This document shows, piece by piece, positions 24,796-37,381 of a stretch of DNA of 64,000 nt. The notes beneath the pieces were generated by a model. That model saw only the letters and a list, made by a program, of their open reading frames with translations. It was not told the DNA's origin and made no database searches. A program made the translations under genes and the position numbers. The DNA lies in NCBI GenBank assembly GCA_022059125.1, contig JAEUWY010000016.1:434001-498000 (forward strand), in the 5' to 3' direction. The DNA comes from Corynespora cassiicola. Its lineage: Eukaryota > Ascomycota > Dothideomycetes > Pleosporales > Corynesporascaceae. Each line of letters begins with the position of its first letter. Position 1 is the stretch's first letter.

Positions 24796-25335
24796 GGTGA
24801 TTGGGGTGGGGGTGGAGTGGTGCGCTGGAGCGCGGAGGGGAGGAGCGAGGGGGGGACGGCTATGTCGTGGTCGTGTGGGCAGCAGACAGCGGGCTCGGAG
24901 TGAAGGAGGCGGCGAAGTCGAGCAGTCGAGTCGCGGTTGCGGTCGAGAGGATGAAGAGGGTCAGCGGGCTCGGCAGCAGTCTGCGGGCATTGTTTGTTAG
25001 TGGGACAGTGGGACAATGAAGGGGGGGGAGGCCGCGAGAGGCACCAATGCACCAGCAATGCAGCGGGCCTCGCTTGGGCAAGAGCGTCCCGGCGGACTCG
25101 AGCAGACGGGAGGCAGGCCTGGAGAGGCTGCAGCAGCGGCTCCAGCAGTCGAGTGGCTCTCGAGTGGCTCTCGAGTGGCTCACGGCCCGCGCGTCGCTCG
25201 TCGCTCGTTGCTCGTCGCAGCCGCCGTCGCCTCAGCGAGCAGCACGGGCGTGCGGGCGGGCAGCGGAGAGCAAAAGGCACTCGAGCGAGCGGCATGGCCG
25301 ATTCCTGGCCCCACCTGGCGATCCCACTCAGGGCG

Positions 25336-25339
<4 letters not shown>

Positions 25340-25366
<27 letters not shown>

Positions 25367-25378
25367 ACACACACGCGT
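25340..25378. repeat. (GCAC)n/(AC)n microsatellite
   Basis: GCAC units pass into CA units at the right end. Confidence 0.9.
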
Positions 25379-26588
25379 GAACGACATGCCACCGAGGCCA
25401 GCCGCGGCGGGCTGCTCGCCTTGTCTGCGCCGTGACGCTGCCGGATGCCGCTGCAGCAGCTGCACGGAAACGGAGGTAGGGGAACGTACCTGTCAATCGG
25501 CCGTGGTACGTCTGGTGGTGGTGGTGGTCGTCGTCTTTGGGTCTTGGGTCTTGAGGTCGTCAGCCGTCGAATCGTCCCAGCGGCACCAGAGCAGGCAGCG
25601 CGTGCGTGGGCGCGAGTGGTACGCTAGCCGTCACGGGTCCGGGCGAGGGGCGGGGCCTGTGTTTTGGACGGTCGGCGGGCGGGCTTGCACAGTGCCGGGC
25701 GAGGGGCCAGGGGTGAGAGGGGGAGAGTGAGGCGGGCGAGGGAGGGGAGGAGAGGCTGGGGACGGGCGAGGTGCGCGCGTGCGTGCGTCGAGGCCGTCGA
25801 GAGGAGGAGGGTGTGGTGATGATGGGGAGGGAAAAGCTTGGGCGAGAGAGGGAGGGGTGGGGAGGCGACGGCGGGGAGGAGCAGGAATACGACGAGGGCT
25901 GCGAGGGCTGCGAGGGCTGCGAGGGGCAGGATCTGTCAGGGTCTGCAGCAACGCGCCCGGGAGCGCCAAGTCAGCCCTCGTGGGAGGTGATTGATGGGCA
26001 GGCCGGTGCAGGGCAGGCAAGGCAGACTCCAGGCTGGAGGGGACGGGACGGCAGGAGGCGACTCACGAGGACCGGATGCTCCAAGAGGCCGGCGGGATGG
26101 CGATGGCGATGGCGATGGCGGGGTGGTCAGGGTGGCCGGATGGCAGAAGACGAAGGCGAAGACGAAGACGAAGACGCAGAGGCAGACGCAGCTGAGGCCC
26201 GAAGCGGCACGACGACAGGGCGGGTCGAGGTATAGGATGGGCAGTTATAGGGCGCAACGACAACGACAGGACGGTGGGCGTCGACGCAGACGGGCACCCG
26301 CAGTCCTAAGTAGCCCCCAAGCAGCCATACTATAACCTGCTAACCTGCTAACCGCTGGCCGACGCTGCGGACGCTGCGGACTGGCCTCTGCCATCGCCAA
26401 TTGGTGAGACGGCCGTGCCTGTCTCACGCCCCCAAGGGCTCGAACAAACTCAGCGCGCTCAGATATGCACTGTGCGTTGCCGTCACCGCCGTCACCACTC
26501 CAAAAACAACCCTCTGCCGCCCTCCCCCCCGCCATGACTTGCCTCGCCCCCCATCCCTGCCACCCGCGGGCGAGTGCCTCTGTTTCTC

Positions 26589-26655
26589 TCTGCACCTCTG
26601 CGCCTCTGCACCTCTGCACCTCTGCACCTCTGCACCTCTGCACCTCTGCACCTCT
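26589..26655. repeat. (CCTCTGCA)n 8-bp minisatellite
   Basis: About eight tandem units of CCTCTGCA with one CGCC variant near the left end. It lies in the gap upstream of the MAPK. Confidence 0.9.
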
Positions 26656-28667
26656 ACTGCTGCTCTGATTGCCCTGCTGTTCGCCCCTGGCCTGCTGTCT
26701 CCCCTCGTCCCCTCGCCTCCTCGCCTCCTCGCCTCCTCGCCCCCCAGAGATGCAGGCCCAGAGTGGCCCGGCAAGAGGAGCCGTGGGCAGGTCGTCGTCG
26801 ACTCGGCTGCCCCTCGTGGCTGGAGCTCAGAGGTCCAAAACGACGGCCAAGCGATGTAGGGCAGCGTCCTGAAACTCTGAAACTCACACCCTCTAGTGCC
26901 CTCCCCTCCCGTGCTCCCTCGCTCCCCCAGGCCAGGGCCCTGCAGGGGTGGCCGTTCCACCTATGCAACGCCCTAGCGGGCCAAGTATCAGGTCCAGCGG
27001 CCATGCGGCTATCTGCCGTCCCGAGCCCTTCCCTCGCCCACCTCTTAACACCATCCATCTATACCCTACCGCCACGCCCCGTGCCTGATCGCCTCGGACG
27101 CACCAGAAGCAAGCGAGCGAGCGAGCGAGCGAGCGAGCCAGCGCCTTGCACCCGCCCGTCCTCTCATCTTGGACCAGATCCAACCACGCGCGTGAGGGCG
27201 CCATGGATGCGCGTGGAGCCCTTCTGGAAGGTGTTTCAAGACGACAGCCGAGCACGCGCTGCCTCCCTTCTAGCCTGTGGCCCATTATTAACCCGCACCC
27301 ACTGACTCTGCCAGCCGTCGTCGTTCCCTCTTTTCTTTCCTGTTCTGCCCTCCCCGAGGCACCCAGGTCTTGGAGCCTTAACACGACGTCTTAAGCTGTA
27401 ACCGGCCATCACCACTCCTGACACTCCACCGGGACCGCCTCAGCCCATCACGCTGACAAAACGTCACGTCGCAAACTGACTTTTGCACTGCCCCAACCGT
27501 TCACTTTGGGCCGTTGTTCCAGTGGGCTGGGCGCCGCTGGAGGGGAGGGAGGCCCGTGGACGCGTGCGTAGGTAGGTCGCTATACCGTGGAGAAGACTGT
27601 CGAGCCTAGATCCCACTGTCAATGGAGTGGCCGTAGCGATCAAGCGGCAACTTGATGCAGAATGCATACGTGATGATTTCGTACTGAGTAGGTTGATTCC
27701 GCCTTGCAACCAAGGCAGTACATCGGTGAGGCCAGCCACTCCCCGCAAGGTACCTGTACGCCCACGTGCTTCCCGATCCGGCAACACCGCATCATACCTA
27801 GCGTACGCTCGACACAGTAGTCTCCCACACCCCCCAAACCCTGACTCGAGCCCAAGCAAGCAAGCCACCCGCCCTTCGCACCACCACACGCGCGCAACGC
27901 ACCCCAAAAAAAAGGTTTTCCCTCCCCCGAGAGGGGAGAAAAACGGGCGGGAGCCAAACCATACCAGCACACCCAAAATCCCCCCATCCATCCACCCTGC
28001 AAGGTCCCGCCCGACCGCCGAGTCGAGTCTTGTCCCCTACTGCAAAGTACCGCCCGCCATCCGGCCCTACTATTTTAGCCCTTCCGCCAGCCTGCTGCGG
28101 GTTCCATCGACGTCAGGCACGCACAGAGTGTTCGCGGCCATGACGTGCCTGCAAAAAATTCAGGTGGGCGTCGCACGCACACATGCCCGCCGACGACCGA
28201 CGACCGACGACCGACACTACTGTGCCTTCCTGTCCCGGCGAGGGCGCAGGGCATGGGGGGGTGTGCTGGGAGGTATAAAGTTTCAACGCAGAGCCGGCTG
28301 CCGTTGGTTGGCTAGTAGCGGCGGTAATGCTGCGAAGGTTGGGGCCGAGATGTGGGGGGGGAGGGCCGAGGGTATGACATCGATGGCGGGTGGGTGGGTA
28401 GAGAGGGATAGGCGGGTAGGTAGGCAGGCGGGATGGCGGCGAGGAAACGGGGAGCACGTGATTTGCATTCGCCCACGAACCTTGGAACGTACGGGCATGT
28501 TCCTGCTTCATTGCTAAGGCGAGTATCGTGCCGCCCAGACAGGCTATCGAGCATGCCGTCGCGGATACATGACTGCTCGCCGGCACCACGCCCAACGTCA
28601 TACATCTCCCGTATGCCCAACGCACAATCCATCCCATCTCCCAATATCAAAACACAACCCCCCTCCC

Positions 28668-29273
28668 TCACACAGACGCTCCCCTCGCCCCAACCGCCTG
28701 CAAAATCCCCACGGCGCTCAATATCACCGCCGTGGGCCTATCTCCCGTCCTCCAATAATTGACCCCAAACCCAACGCACAGCGACGTGATGAGCGACGCA
28801 ATCGCCTTGTCCGCGCCGTCCAGCAGGCCCGTCTGCGCCCACTTGTAGTTCAAGATGCCTGTGCTTGTCAGACACGTCCATTGAATATATCCCACCCTTC
28901 CATCCAACAGCCAGGAAGGGGGAAAGGGGGGGGGAAGCCGTCGACGTACCCAAAATCGCAAAGAAAACGCTCCCCTCGTACCACCCGCCCGTCACCGCGC
29001 CCCGCAGCGCCGTGGGCAACGCGCAGATCCCCGGGTGCTTGAATTGCTCCATGCCCTTTGTCTGCGCGCCGCACGTGTTAGCACTCGCACTTCATGCCTT
29101 GGCCAGTAGGGCAAAGGCCACGCAGCCACCAACCCCTCATCTCCCGATGAAAAGAAGGAGGGGGATTAGGGGGGGAAAGAAGAAAGGGAAATAAAGCATA
29201 CCGTGTGCCCCAGACTCAAAACCCCATGCGCGACCGCGGCCGCGAGGAGGAGCGGGTGTTTTGCACTCGCCAT
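28668..29273 (-). CDS. Small four-helix membrane protein, conserved hypothetical (124 aa)
   Basis: Three exons: 29202-29273, 28950-29061 and 28668-28858; introns of 140 and 91 nt. The start is MASAKHPLLLAAAVAHGVLS. The joined protein has about four hydrophobic segments: near residues 6-24 (LLLAAAVAHGVLSLGH), 40-62 (ALRGAVTGGWYEGSVFFAIL), 78-95 (AIASLITSLCVGFG) and 103-120 (RPTAVILSAVGILQAVGA). The GYW/GMEQFKHP and NYKWAQTGLLDGADKA segments look conserved and not random. No catalytic motif is visible and I do not recognise a named family. Splice sites are well formed and the frame is kept at each junction. Confidence 0.7.
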
Positions 29274-30191
29274 TGCTTTTTTTCAGCCCGACTTGCACAA
29301 GGAAGAATCTTTTCGAGCCTTTTTCTTTTCTGCTGTCAAATGGTGCAGAAACGTGGTAGGTAGAGGGAGAGGGGGCGGAGCTCTGCGGAGGCCGTGGTAG
29401 ACGCTCTTGTAAGACGACTCGAGTGGAGTCGATGGGAAGCTCGGTGGAGCCGAGGTGTTTGCCTGTTTGGGTTAGGGCGGGGGGAGCCTCGGGGAATTCC
29501 CTCCGTCGGGGCCTCGCCGCACTCAGCTTTGCGAGCATGCGCGTGACTTCAAGTGTATACACATTTGTTTATAAAACAATCATAAATTTTCCACGTGGCT
29601 CTACATTAAGGCCTTGAAAAAAGTAATAGAGAAGGTAGCCTCAACAAAATCACCAAGGACAAACCAGCTGAACTCTTGTGTGGCTATACCTCGTAACAAT
29701 ATTGTTTGAAGGAGCGACTATAAGACAATGCATGTACAGATCCATACACGATCGTTCAAACAAAACAGTCTTCTTCCTTCGTCATGTTATTCTGACCGCT
29801 CCATGTCAAAGAGCATCGCACGATGATGTTACCCCTAGTTTGGAGGTGGATCAAAGCTGGGCATTGTATTTGTTCCGTGAGCAATACTAAATTTGTTTGC
29901 ACCTAACATGTACGGCAATGGTGTTTTCATCGTCAGTGTTTACATCTGATCATGGCCGACCCTTGGTCATATCAAAGAACGTGACTTTTAAGACAAGAAA
30001 CAGTGAATGTAGCCATCGAAAGACAGATAAAACTTATTGTATCCATCCAAGGCAAACAGGCCGACTCTCACCAAAGACTAATGATTCACTCTTTATAACG
30101 ATCCATCCACGAAAAGCAGCTTTAAAGGAGGCTCTGGACAAAGCTTTGCTAGCCATGATGTTGTCCCCCAGCGGAGGTTGCATTCCACGGA
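29274..30191. other. Intergenic, no gene seen
   Basis: The left part is the leader of the small membrane protein; the right part becomes A/T-richer. No motif-bearing frame was found. Confidence 0.5.
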
Positions 30192-31223
30192 TCAAAGTCT
30201 ACTTTCGGTAGAATCTGCTCTCTTAAAGGGATTCAGATACGCCGTCTCAAACTGCGCCTCGAATCCCTTGGGCCTCTCCCAACGATGTTCTGGATCGCGC
30301 ACTCCAATGCGCACAAGGTGTCGGCGTTTGGTAGCAGAGTCCTGGAAGCCGTCGCGAGCGTGGATCATTGCCAGGTTGTTGAACAACTGGATGTCGCCAA
30401 CCTGTGAGTCGAGCTTCACGCACAGCTTCTTTACCAACTCGTTCACTGCAGTGAGGGCTCGCTCGCGCTCAGGTGTCATGGATACCGGGTTCTCGACAAG
30501 CGGTGCCCATACCAGCTGTGCGATGACACGCTCTCCGTTAGAGAAGATGATCGGCCCTTTGATTGGATCGCTATGAATGTCCCTGTAATAGATAGTTAGC
30601 TGATCAGGTCTCGAGTATGACGAGCGTGAACTGTTTGTTCACTCTGGTGGTGGAGGCCAATCCCAGTCAGTCCTTGGCCAAGATTCCGAGCACCTCAGAA
30701 TCAGTTTCCATGAGTTCATCATAGATGGTCGGGAAGCTGGCGATATATTGCTCGCCACCGGAAACCGCTTTTTCTCGTGCGTGCAGAGCAAGGATGTCTG
30801 CCATGAATCGATCTGCGTGGAAGTTCTGTAAAAGTCAGATGCTACGCGAAGTCGAGCAAAAGATTATATTGACCATCATGTGCGGTTGTTTGGCCGGGTC
30901 CAGCTCACTACTATCGACACCTTCAGGCTTTCCATCCAGAATCGCATCACGAATATTTTCTACTAATGTCAAAAGGTCTATTGATGATCATATCTGAAAC
31001 TGTGAAGCTCACCAGTAGACATGCCGAGTGGGTTGGTGGCGCGCTCGCTTCCAATCCAGCTTACCAGGCCCGCAAAGATGATCAGGTTGTCGTCATCGTT
31101 GTAGCGCTTGGAGTCGAGACCACGGAGTACTGCGAACCCAGTGCCTTTATGTAATATCGTGCTAACAGCGCGTAACCGATATCCAAGCTCAGTAGAGAGC
31201 GGGAAAGTCGCAGGTTCAAGCAT
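30192..31223 (-). pseudogene. TauD/TfdA-type 2-oxoglutarate dioxygenase, probably frameshifted
   Basis: Recognisable Fe(II)/2-oxoglutarate dioxygenase family pieces: GFAVLRGLDSKRYNDDDN near the start, NFHADRF, SMTPERERALTAV, and the C-terminal GDIQLFNNLAMIHARDGF followed by RRHLVRIGVRDPEHRW. Exons placed at 31013-31223, 30874-30962, 30643-30825 and 30192-30582, with introns of 50, 48 and 60 nt. Within the third exon the frame hits a TGA just after ILAKD. The DNA there has CAGT twice in tandem (30664-30671); one copy fewer would keep the frame through WDWPPPPE. The usual N-terminal 60-80 residues are also missing, and the DNA upstream has stops in all useful frames. So it looks inactivated, unless the assembly has an error. 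It lies beside allantoicase but is not XanA-like in sequence. Confidence 0.7.
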
Positions 31224-31235
31224 GTTTGGCTCCAA

Positions 31236-32211
31236 ACCGAGTGCTGATCACGTTTAGCTCCCTGGCATATTTTCATACAGCCTACAATATCCTAACTCTT
31301 GAAGCTGCTATCATTTGAGCCGAAACCTTCAGCCTTCCTAAGATTGTAGTGCATGATGCCCAACCAGTGCCCAATCATGAATGTGCCCGGAGTATGACAT
31401 CTTCAGTTGTTACGAAACAGCATGTAAGGAAGACTGGAAGTGGACTGTATTGAAGGGAGGCCTGGCTAGTGGATAATCTGGCTATAAGGCTAGGTGGCTG
31501 CCCGACCACTCCTCCTCTCCCGTCTTGGTAGTGACTGTAGTTACGTAATATCAGTTCTGTACAGGAATGCGGAATAAAACAGGAGTCATTTCTTGTATCT
31601 GCTGGTTCCCACAGGCATTGGATTTTGATCAGACAACAACCTTCCATGATTGGAACGAAGCGCCCGGGCTGGCAGATCGTGAGGGCCAGACTACCCCCCT
31701 AGGTAGGCTTGCGCATCGGACAACATGATGACAGCCTCTAATCGATTGATGGGAACCATTAATTCTCCACATTATAGTGAGCTTAGAGATTGGAGTAGTG
31801 GTAGATTTTGGTGTATGTGTGGGCCAGTTGCTGCTCAGGCTGAGTGTGCGAGGGGTGGAGGGTGGTACAGATCGAGTAGCTCGAAGAAAGAAGCAGCGCT
31901 TGGCTTTTCCCCTCGCATCTGTGCTGCTATAGCATTGCCCCTATGATAATACTGACTGGCTGGAAAATAATACAGCGTTTACTTACTACGTCAAACTGTA
32001 GTTAAAGACTATAAAAGAACACGAATCTTGTCTTGTTACATAAAGTCGATAATATATGGTTTCAGCCTAGTAGAGCCAAAATGTGTTATAGATTTTTTAA
32101 ACAGGTGACTTATTTATGTGAGCTAATTTAAATGTAGGTAGACTTGTATGCAATTTCATCTTCCTGTATCGGCCTCCGATCTCCTCCCTTTCCCTCTCTG
32201 ATATCCTTCCT
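31236..32211. other. Intergenic, no gene seen
   Basis: Upstream remains of the dioxygenase and the 3' side of allantoicase. The DNA at 31950-32140 is clearly A/T-rich. No gene supported. Confidence 0.5.
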
Positions 32212-33373
32212 CTACACCCTCTTTCCAAAGACCTTGAACCTACTCACGCCGCCATCCGGAATAATCACCAATTTGGTGTGCGTATACCCCTTCCCCTTGA
32301 CCTCCTTCAACTCGCCCTTGTACTCGTGTACCGTATCCGGCCCGCTCTTCTGCGGCGCCAAAACCTCAATCCAACCCTGGTCGTCGTGTGCGGGATCGCT
32401 CTCAAACGCTCCGGCAAAGACCTGCACCTTCTGCGGGAAATTGCCGCGGAAGTGCGCCGTGTCGATGACGATGTGGTCAATCTCTCCCTTCGCGCCGAGC
32501 CGCACAATGGTCCAGTCGACATGCTCGCCGCGCGTACGCTTCGTCTCCCACCCATCGCCCATGTCCTTTCCGCGTCCAGGCAAAAGGAGGTTGTCTTTGG
32601 TGCCGAAATGCTGGTCTGAGCAGGACGTGGCAACGCCGCCCATGACGGTAGCGCTGAGCTCGAAGACGGCGTCCGCGCTCGAGGGAAACACTGGGACTGC
32701 CTGGCCGTAGAGGCGGAATCGCGCAATGCCGCCGTCTGGGTACATGTTCAGGCGGACATGCGTGTACGCCTTCTCCGTCGGCTTCTCGAGCAGCCATCCA
32801 TGCCTCTGGCTAGGACCGCACTCGTGGATGCCCAGGATCGTCTCCCAGCCCTTGTAGCCGGGCTTCTTGACCTCCTCTTCGTCCGCCTCGCTCGTGACAA
32901 AGGTGCCCTCGACCGAGATTTCGGGGGCGTGGTTGCCGTTGAAGAAGGCGGTGTCAATTTCAACGCCAGCCACCTTGCCGCTGGCAGTGCCCAGGCGGAT
33001 CACCACCCAGTCGGCGGGCTCAGGGTTGTGGCGGCGCGTCTCCCATCCATCGTACCAGGCGCCAGTGTGTACAAAGACGCCGGGTCTGCGGATAGGGGGC
33101 GTGGGCGTGATCAGATTCTCGGCGGCGGCGAACCATTCGTCGCTGAAGGAGAGGACTTTGGAGCCTAGCGGGGCGGAGATGAGATCTAATGGCCGTTAGT
33201 GTGGGTGGACTGGGAGCGAAACGACAGAAGGCATCGAGATGTACATGGTTCTTACCAGTGTATTTGGACTTGAAGGTGGCGTCAATGTCGTCGGCGGGGA
33301 TGGAGCGAGCCTGGGGGGAGCTAGAAGTGGCCGTGCCCTTGACCTCTTCGGGACTGACGGTGCGAATCTCCAT
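32212..33373 (-). CDS. DAL2: Allantoicase (363 aa)
   Basis: Hydrolyses allantoate to ureidoglycolate and urea in purine catabolism. Exon 1 is 33256-33373 and exon 2 is 32212-33185; the 70-nt intron is phase 1. The product has the two tandem allantoicase repeats. Repeat 1 spans roughly residues 40-200, with SDEWFAAAENLI, GAWYDGWETRRHN and DWVVIRLG; repeat 2 covers 215-360, with GVATSCSDQHFG, GDGWETKRTRG and DWTIVRLG. The shared WYDGWETRR/GDGWETKR and GGIARFRLYG/GGVSRFKVFG pairs show the internal duplication. Length matches fungal allantoicases. The upstream region has GATA motifs suitable for nitrogen control. Confidence 0.95.
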
Positions 33374-33551
33374 GGTTGCGGTCGTGTGATGATGAAAGCA
33401 GACTATTGGATCAATTGTCTCGTCTGCACAGAAGAATTGAGGGGACCGGCCTTCAAATGACAAAAGGGGGTGCGGCTATTGCAGGAAGGCGTGCTTCTCG
33501 AAGCTATGGCGGGGTAGCGGGGCTGTCCCAGCCAGGCAAGCGGAGACGGCC

Positions 33552-33577
33552 GATAAAGCCAGGCACGACGCCCGATA
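33552..33577. promoter_or_regulatory. Two GATA motifs upstream of allantoicase
   Basis: CGATAA (GATA at 33552) and CGATAG (GATA at 33574) fit the HGATAR site of AreA/NIT2 nitrogen regulators and lie about 180-205 bp upstream of the allantoicase start. Short motif, so chance is possible. Confidence 0.4.
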
Positions 33578-34010
33578 GCGGAGAGAGGGTAGGCTAGGCC
33601 AGGTATCCCGACCACCGCCGGTCCTCTTTAGAGGCCGCGGACTGGGATTGCAGCGAGGAGATGCAAAAATGTGGTAATATCGAGTAGCAAACAGAAATGG
33701 ATTGATATCATCGCACTCACACGTACCCAATGCTGGCGCATTCCCACATGCAAACTACTCTAGGCGGAGAAAAGGAAGAGAGGGAGAGAAAAGGGACCCG
33801 CTTGACTGCCCTGCGCCATGCTCTAATGTGTGCCGCGCTGAAATCAGATGCTATTCGTATTCGTCTATCATACCCGCCAGGCTGCCCATGAGGACTCTGC
33901 TTCACCGCACCGCTGCCGGTGCGACGCTTCTGCGTGCGGACATGCCGTGCCGCATCGTCCTACAGGCGTTAGCTTCCAAGAGAAAGGGGAGTAGCAAGGC
34001 TGGATGTCCT

Positions 34011-36576
34011 TCATCCATACTTTGCGTCGTCCCACCGAGCGTCATCATAGAAGCCTCCGCCGTTCTTGTTTCCTCCGCTGAGATCCAATTTGGTGAGAAA
34101 TTCAGGGGGTACCGTCGGTATGTACTTTCGTTCCCGCTCCTTGTTCATTCCGCCGAACCCAGCGCCGTAGCTTATCAGCATATCCGTCGAGGTGGGGAGG
34201 GAGAAGGGCAGCATGTATGAAGGGTCGAGGAGCAGCTCATCCGGAGGATCCTCGTCGTCTTCGTCGGGTTCAAGGTCCTTGGAGGGTGCTGGTGATGGTG
34301 CGGTCATGGATTGAGCGGATGACCTGACTGGGGTGGTTGGCGGGCCATCTGCAGGTTTTTGTGGGGCGTCAGTGGACTTGTGTCTTGCAGCTTTCCTGTC
34401 GGCGGCAGCCTTCTGCAAGTGCACTATGTACTTTTGGGCGCTCTTGGGCAGGCCTTTCTCGCCCACTTCCGGTCGGTAATATTTGGCAGCGTGGAGCAGC
34501 TGTTGGGGGGTTAGCCTGGGCAGCTGTTGCAACGTGCCAACCAATGACTCCAGGTCTTCGCCTAGCGAGGAGAAGCACTGGAGCCATTGCAGGAGCTGCA
34601 CAAGTGGCTCGAGGTGGCGCTTGGCCGCGTCAACGGTCGTCTCGCCTGTGGATTGCATGGAGCCGTTCTCGTAATGTTCGGGCTGGCGATTGTTGGAGCG
34701 GGCCCAGTCCTCCAGCGTCGACACATTCATTCGTATTTGCATGGCCTTTGTGCGCGCCAGGTATTTCCGGTTGGACATTATGCGATTGAACATTTCCGCC
34801 GAGAGCCAGTAGATCAATTGCGAGAGGACCTGGGCAGTGATGACGGAATGGATATCGTAGAGGTCCAGGACAAACAGAGTGGACGAGAGCAGCGACGTGA
34901 TGTTGCGGGGCGAGGGTTGTGCTCTGCGTTTCGGTGAAGGGGGGCGGAACCGTTTCTCAATGGGCTCCTGCGGCTTCGTCTTGGCCTTGGTCCGGAAGAT
35001 TTTCCACTCGTGCTGGAAATGCACGTCCTCGAAACCAGGCATTGATTCATGCTCCAGCATGGCCTGGTCCAAAGACTTGTCCATTCTGCGCTCGGCGTCG
35101 CGGATGATCAGGATGAAGATCTCGTTGATGAGCTCCGTCATCTGCAGCTGAAACTCGATTGTGGCCTCGATCAGGCCTGTATCCTTCTTGAGATAGTGTA
35201 GCAGAAGTGTTGCGTTGGACATCCAAAAGGCCAGGACAGTCATATCCCACTGGTGCTTCTCCACGACATCGTTTATTTTGTCCATGGCGGACACCAGTAA
35301 CGTTTCTAATAATTCTGGGCTAGCGTGATAGTGCGCATATCGAGCGCTGAGGAAAAGTATGTTTGCGGGAACAGGTTTCTGAGAAGGCGAGCGCTGCGGC
35401 GTCATGTTGGTGATGACAATGTCCAAGATGCGGTCCAGCTCGTTCTCCTGGAAGACAAACATCTGATCGTTGAGGCACCTATTCCACACAAACTCCTGCC
35501 CTTCCTCCGGCTCCTCGGGGGTCTGTGGTGGTCAGCATGACACGTTTGCCACTGGGAGAGGGAGAGAGAGGGGGGAAAGATGATCAAAGACACGCACCTC
35601 TGGCTGCTCATCGAGTCCCAAGTTCCCCAGGTCGACCTCGAGGTTGAAGGCACTCTCCATCATCATGCGCCGCTTGAGGTCATTTTCGTGCATCTCCTGC
35701 TCGAAGCGGTCCTGGTCGAAGCCAGAATTGTAGAAGTCGTCCGACATGCCCGCGGTGCCTATGGTATAGCCGCTGGCGTGTAGGTATTCGGAAATCTCGC
35801 TGTTGGGTTCAACAAAATCAAAGGCGGTACGGCCTGCGGTGGATTTGACGTCGGTCGAGGCGCCATGGTCGAGCAGGAGCTTGACAATGTCCTTGTGTCT
35901 GTTGGTCATGGCCCACATGAGCGGCGTCCAGCGGTTCTTATCCTGGACGTCGACCTGGGCGCCTTCTCGGATGAGCGTCTGGGCGACGTCCTCGTGGCCG
36001 AAGCAGCTGGCGTAGACGAGCGGAGGGGTGCCCTCTGCGTCGACGGCATCAATGTCAATGTACTCGCGTGCCTTGCCGTCCAGGAGGCGCTTCACTCGCT
36101 CGAGCTCGCCGTTGGAGGCGGCCAGGGTGAACAGGCCCTGGAGGGCCTCCCTTTTCTCGTCGTGGGACAGCCTGTCGTCGGCCACGACCTTGGCCTCGTC
36201 GCCCGAGTTGTCGTTCTTGAGGCGGGCCTGGTGGGCGAGCATCTGCACCAGGCGGCTGTCGCTGTCGTCGAGCTGGCGCATGTCCTCATCGCCAAAGCTG
36301 GGGTCGTCGAGCGACAGGTTGAAGCTGAGCGGCTGGGCGGGCATCGGGGTGGTGAGGAACTGTGACTGGCCTGGCGGGCACCATCAGACTGCTGCAGCTG
36401 CGTCAGGGCTGGGATCGAGGGCACTCACCAGCCCAGGCGTCATACATCTCCGTCTCTTCGCCGACGATCCTGGGTGCCTTGCGGTCGTCTAGCGACGTGG
36501 GCAGGTCGGCGGGCAGCGGGCGCGGCTTGGGCGGGTCGCCGGTGAAGGAGGCATGTTCGTCGGCGGGCGAGTCCAT
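34011..36576 (-). CDS. Ankyrin-repeat and dilute (DIL) domain protein (810 aa)
   Basis: Three exons: 36429-36576, 35598-36370 and 34011-35522; introns of 58 and 75 nt. The N-terminus starts MDSPADEHASFTGDPPK. Residues about 115-225 form ankyrin repeats (GTPPLVYASCFGHEDVAQTL, NRWTPLMWAMTNRHKDIVKL and a third, weaker one). From about 310 the DIL region begins (FVWNRCLNDQMFVFQENELD), continuing through NILFLSARYAHYH, TVLAFWMSNATLLLHYLKKD and SQLIYWLSAEMFNRIM. DIL domains are the cargo-binding tails of class V myosins; in this fungal family the motor is replaced by ankyrin repeats, so a vesicle or cortex adaptor role is inferred. The C-terminus is Pro/Asp-rich. It is divergent from the hybrid histidine kinase. 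Confidence 0.9.
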
Positions 36577-37381
36577 TGTGCAGCATTGGGTGCGGCGGGA
36601 GGCAGGCGTGGGAGGTGAAGCAGAGATGCCACGGACATGTATCGCGCACACGTCGAGGCCGAGGGGGGGTTCCCTGCGGGCAGCGGGCGGCGGGGGCCCA
36701 GCGAGCGCAGCGACTCGGCGGCGGAGGTCGGATTTCTACACGGGCGACGGGCGCATTCCAGGGCCGGGCGACGCGATGGCGGTGGTGGCAGAGGCAGAAC
36801 GGGTGGCAGAACGGGTGGCAGAACGGGTGACAGAACGGGTGGCATGCGGCTCTGTGCCCGGAGCCAAACGAGATGTGATGTCGTTCGGGCGCTGGGCTGG
36901 AAACGACGGCGATCGACTGGCCAGCCGCACCCAATCGCCCGCGCGCCGCCGGTGGGGACAAGGGCTGCGAGGAGTGGCTTGCCGGCTGACTGGCCCGCTG
37001 GCTCGCTGGCTCGCTGGCTCGCTGGATGGCGTGCAGTGCGTGCAGTGCGTGCAGTACGAGGGTGCTTCCGATGGCTCAGGCTCGCTCCATGGCCGTGGTG
37101 CCATCAGTCAGCACGCTGGCTCCGCGACGCTGTTTACTCACCTCCCCGTCCTCCCCGTCCTCCCGTCCCCCCCGTCCTGCCACCCGTCCGCTCCACGCCT
37201 CCTCCCTCTCCTCCTCCATCGCCAGCGACCCCGAGACGCGCCCTGCGATGCCCGCCGAGCCCGCCGACACGTGAGACCCGCTCGTTTCGACCCCCCCCCC
37301 CAACACGCCCTCGCCCTCTCTCGCCAGCCCCGCCACGAACATGTCTTGATTGCGCTGGCCGTCCGCTCCAGATTAGGCACA
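36577..37381. promoter_or_regulatory. Divergent promoter between ankyrin-DIL gene and histidine kinase
   Basis: About 0.8 kb, GC-rich, with (GGTGGCAGAAC)n imperfect repeats near 36780-36842 and a (GCTCGCTG)n run near 36990-37026. No coding potential beyond stop-poor frames. Confidence 0.55.

Larger units (their letters stand above)
24796..28667. other. 3.9 kb microsatellite-rich gap without a supportable gene
   Basis: Very GC-rich DNA. Just upstream of the MAPK start it is pyrimidine-rich on the coding strand, as in a long fungal 5' leader. Many open frames exist only because stops are rare at this base composition. Tandem tracts include (GCAC)n at 25340-25378, (GGCTGCGAG)n near 25898-25924, (GATGGC)n near 26100-26118, (GAAGAC)n near 26150-26175, (CCTCTGCA)n at 26589-26655, (CGCCTCCT)n near 26714-26740 and (GAGC)n near 27113-27137. 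Nothing was recognised as a gene. Confidence 0.5.

Noticed and set aside
30192..31223. Assignment of the dioxygenase to xanthine dioxygenase XanA because it neighbours allantoicase
   Set aside because: The visible motifs belong to a different TauD-type subgroup, and the gene appears broken.
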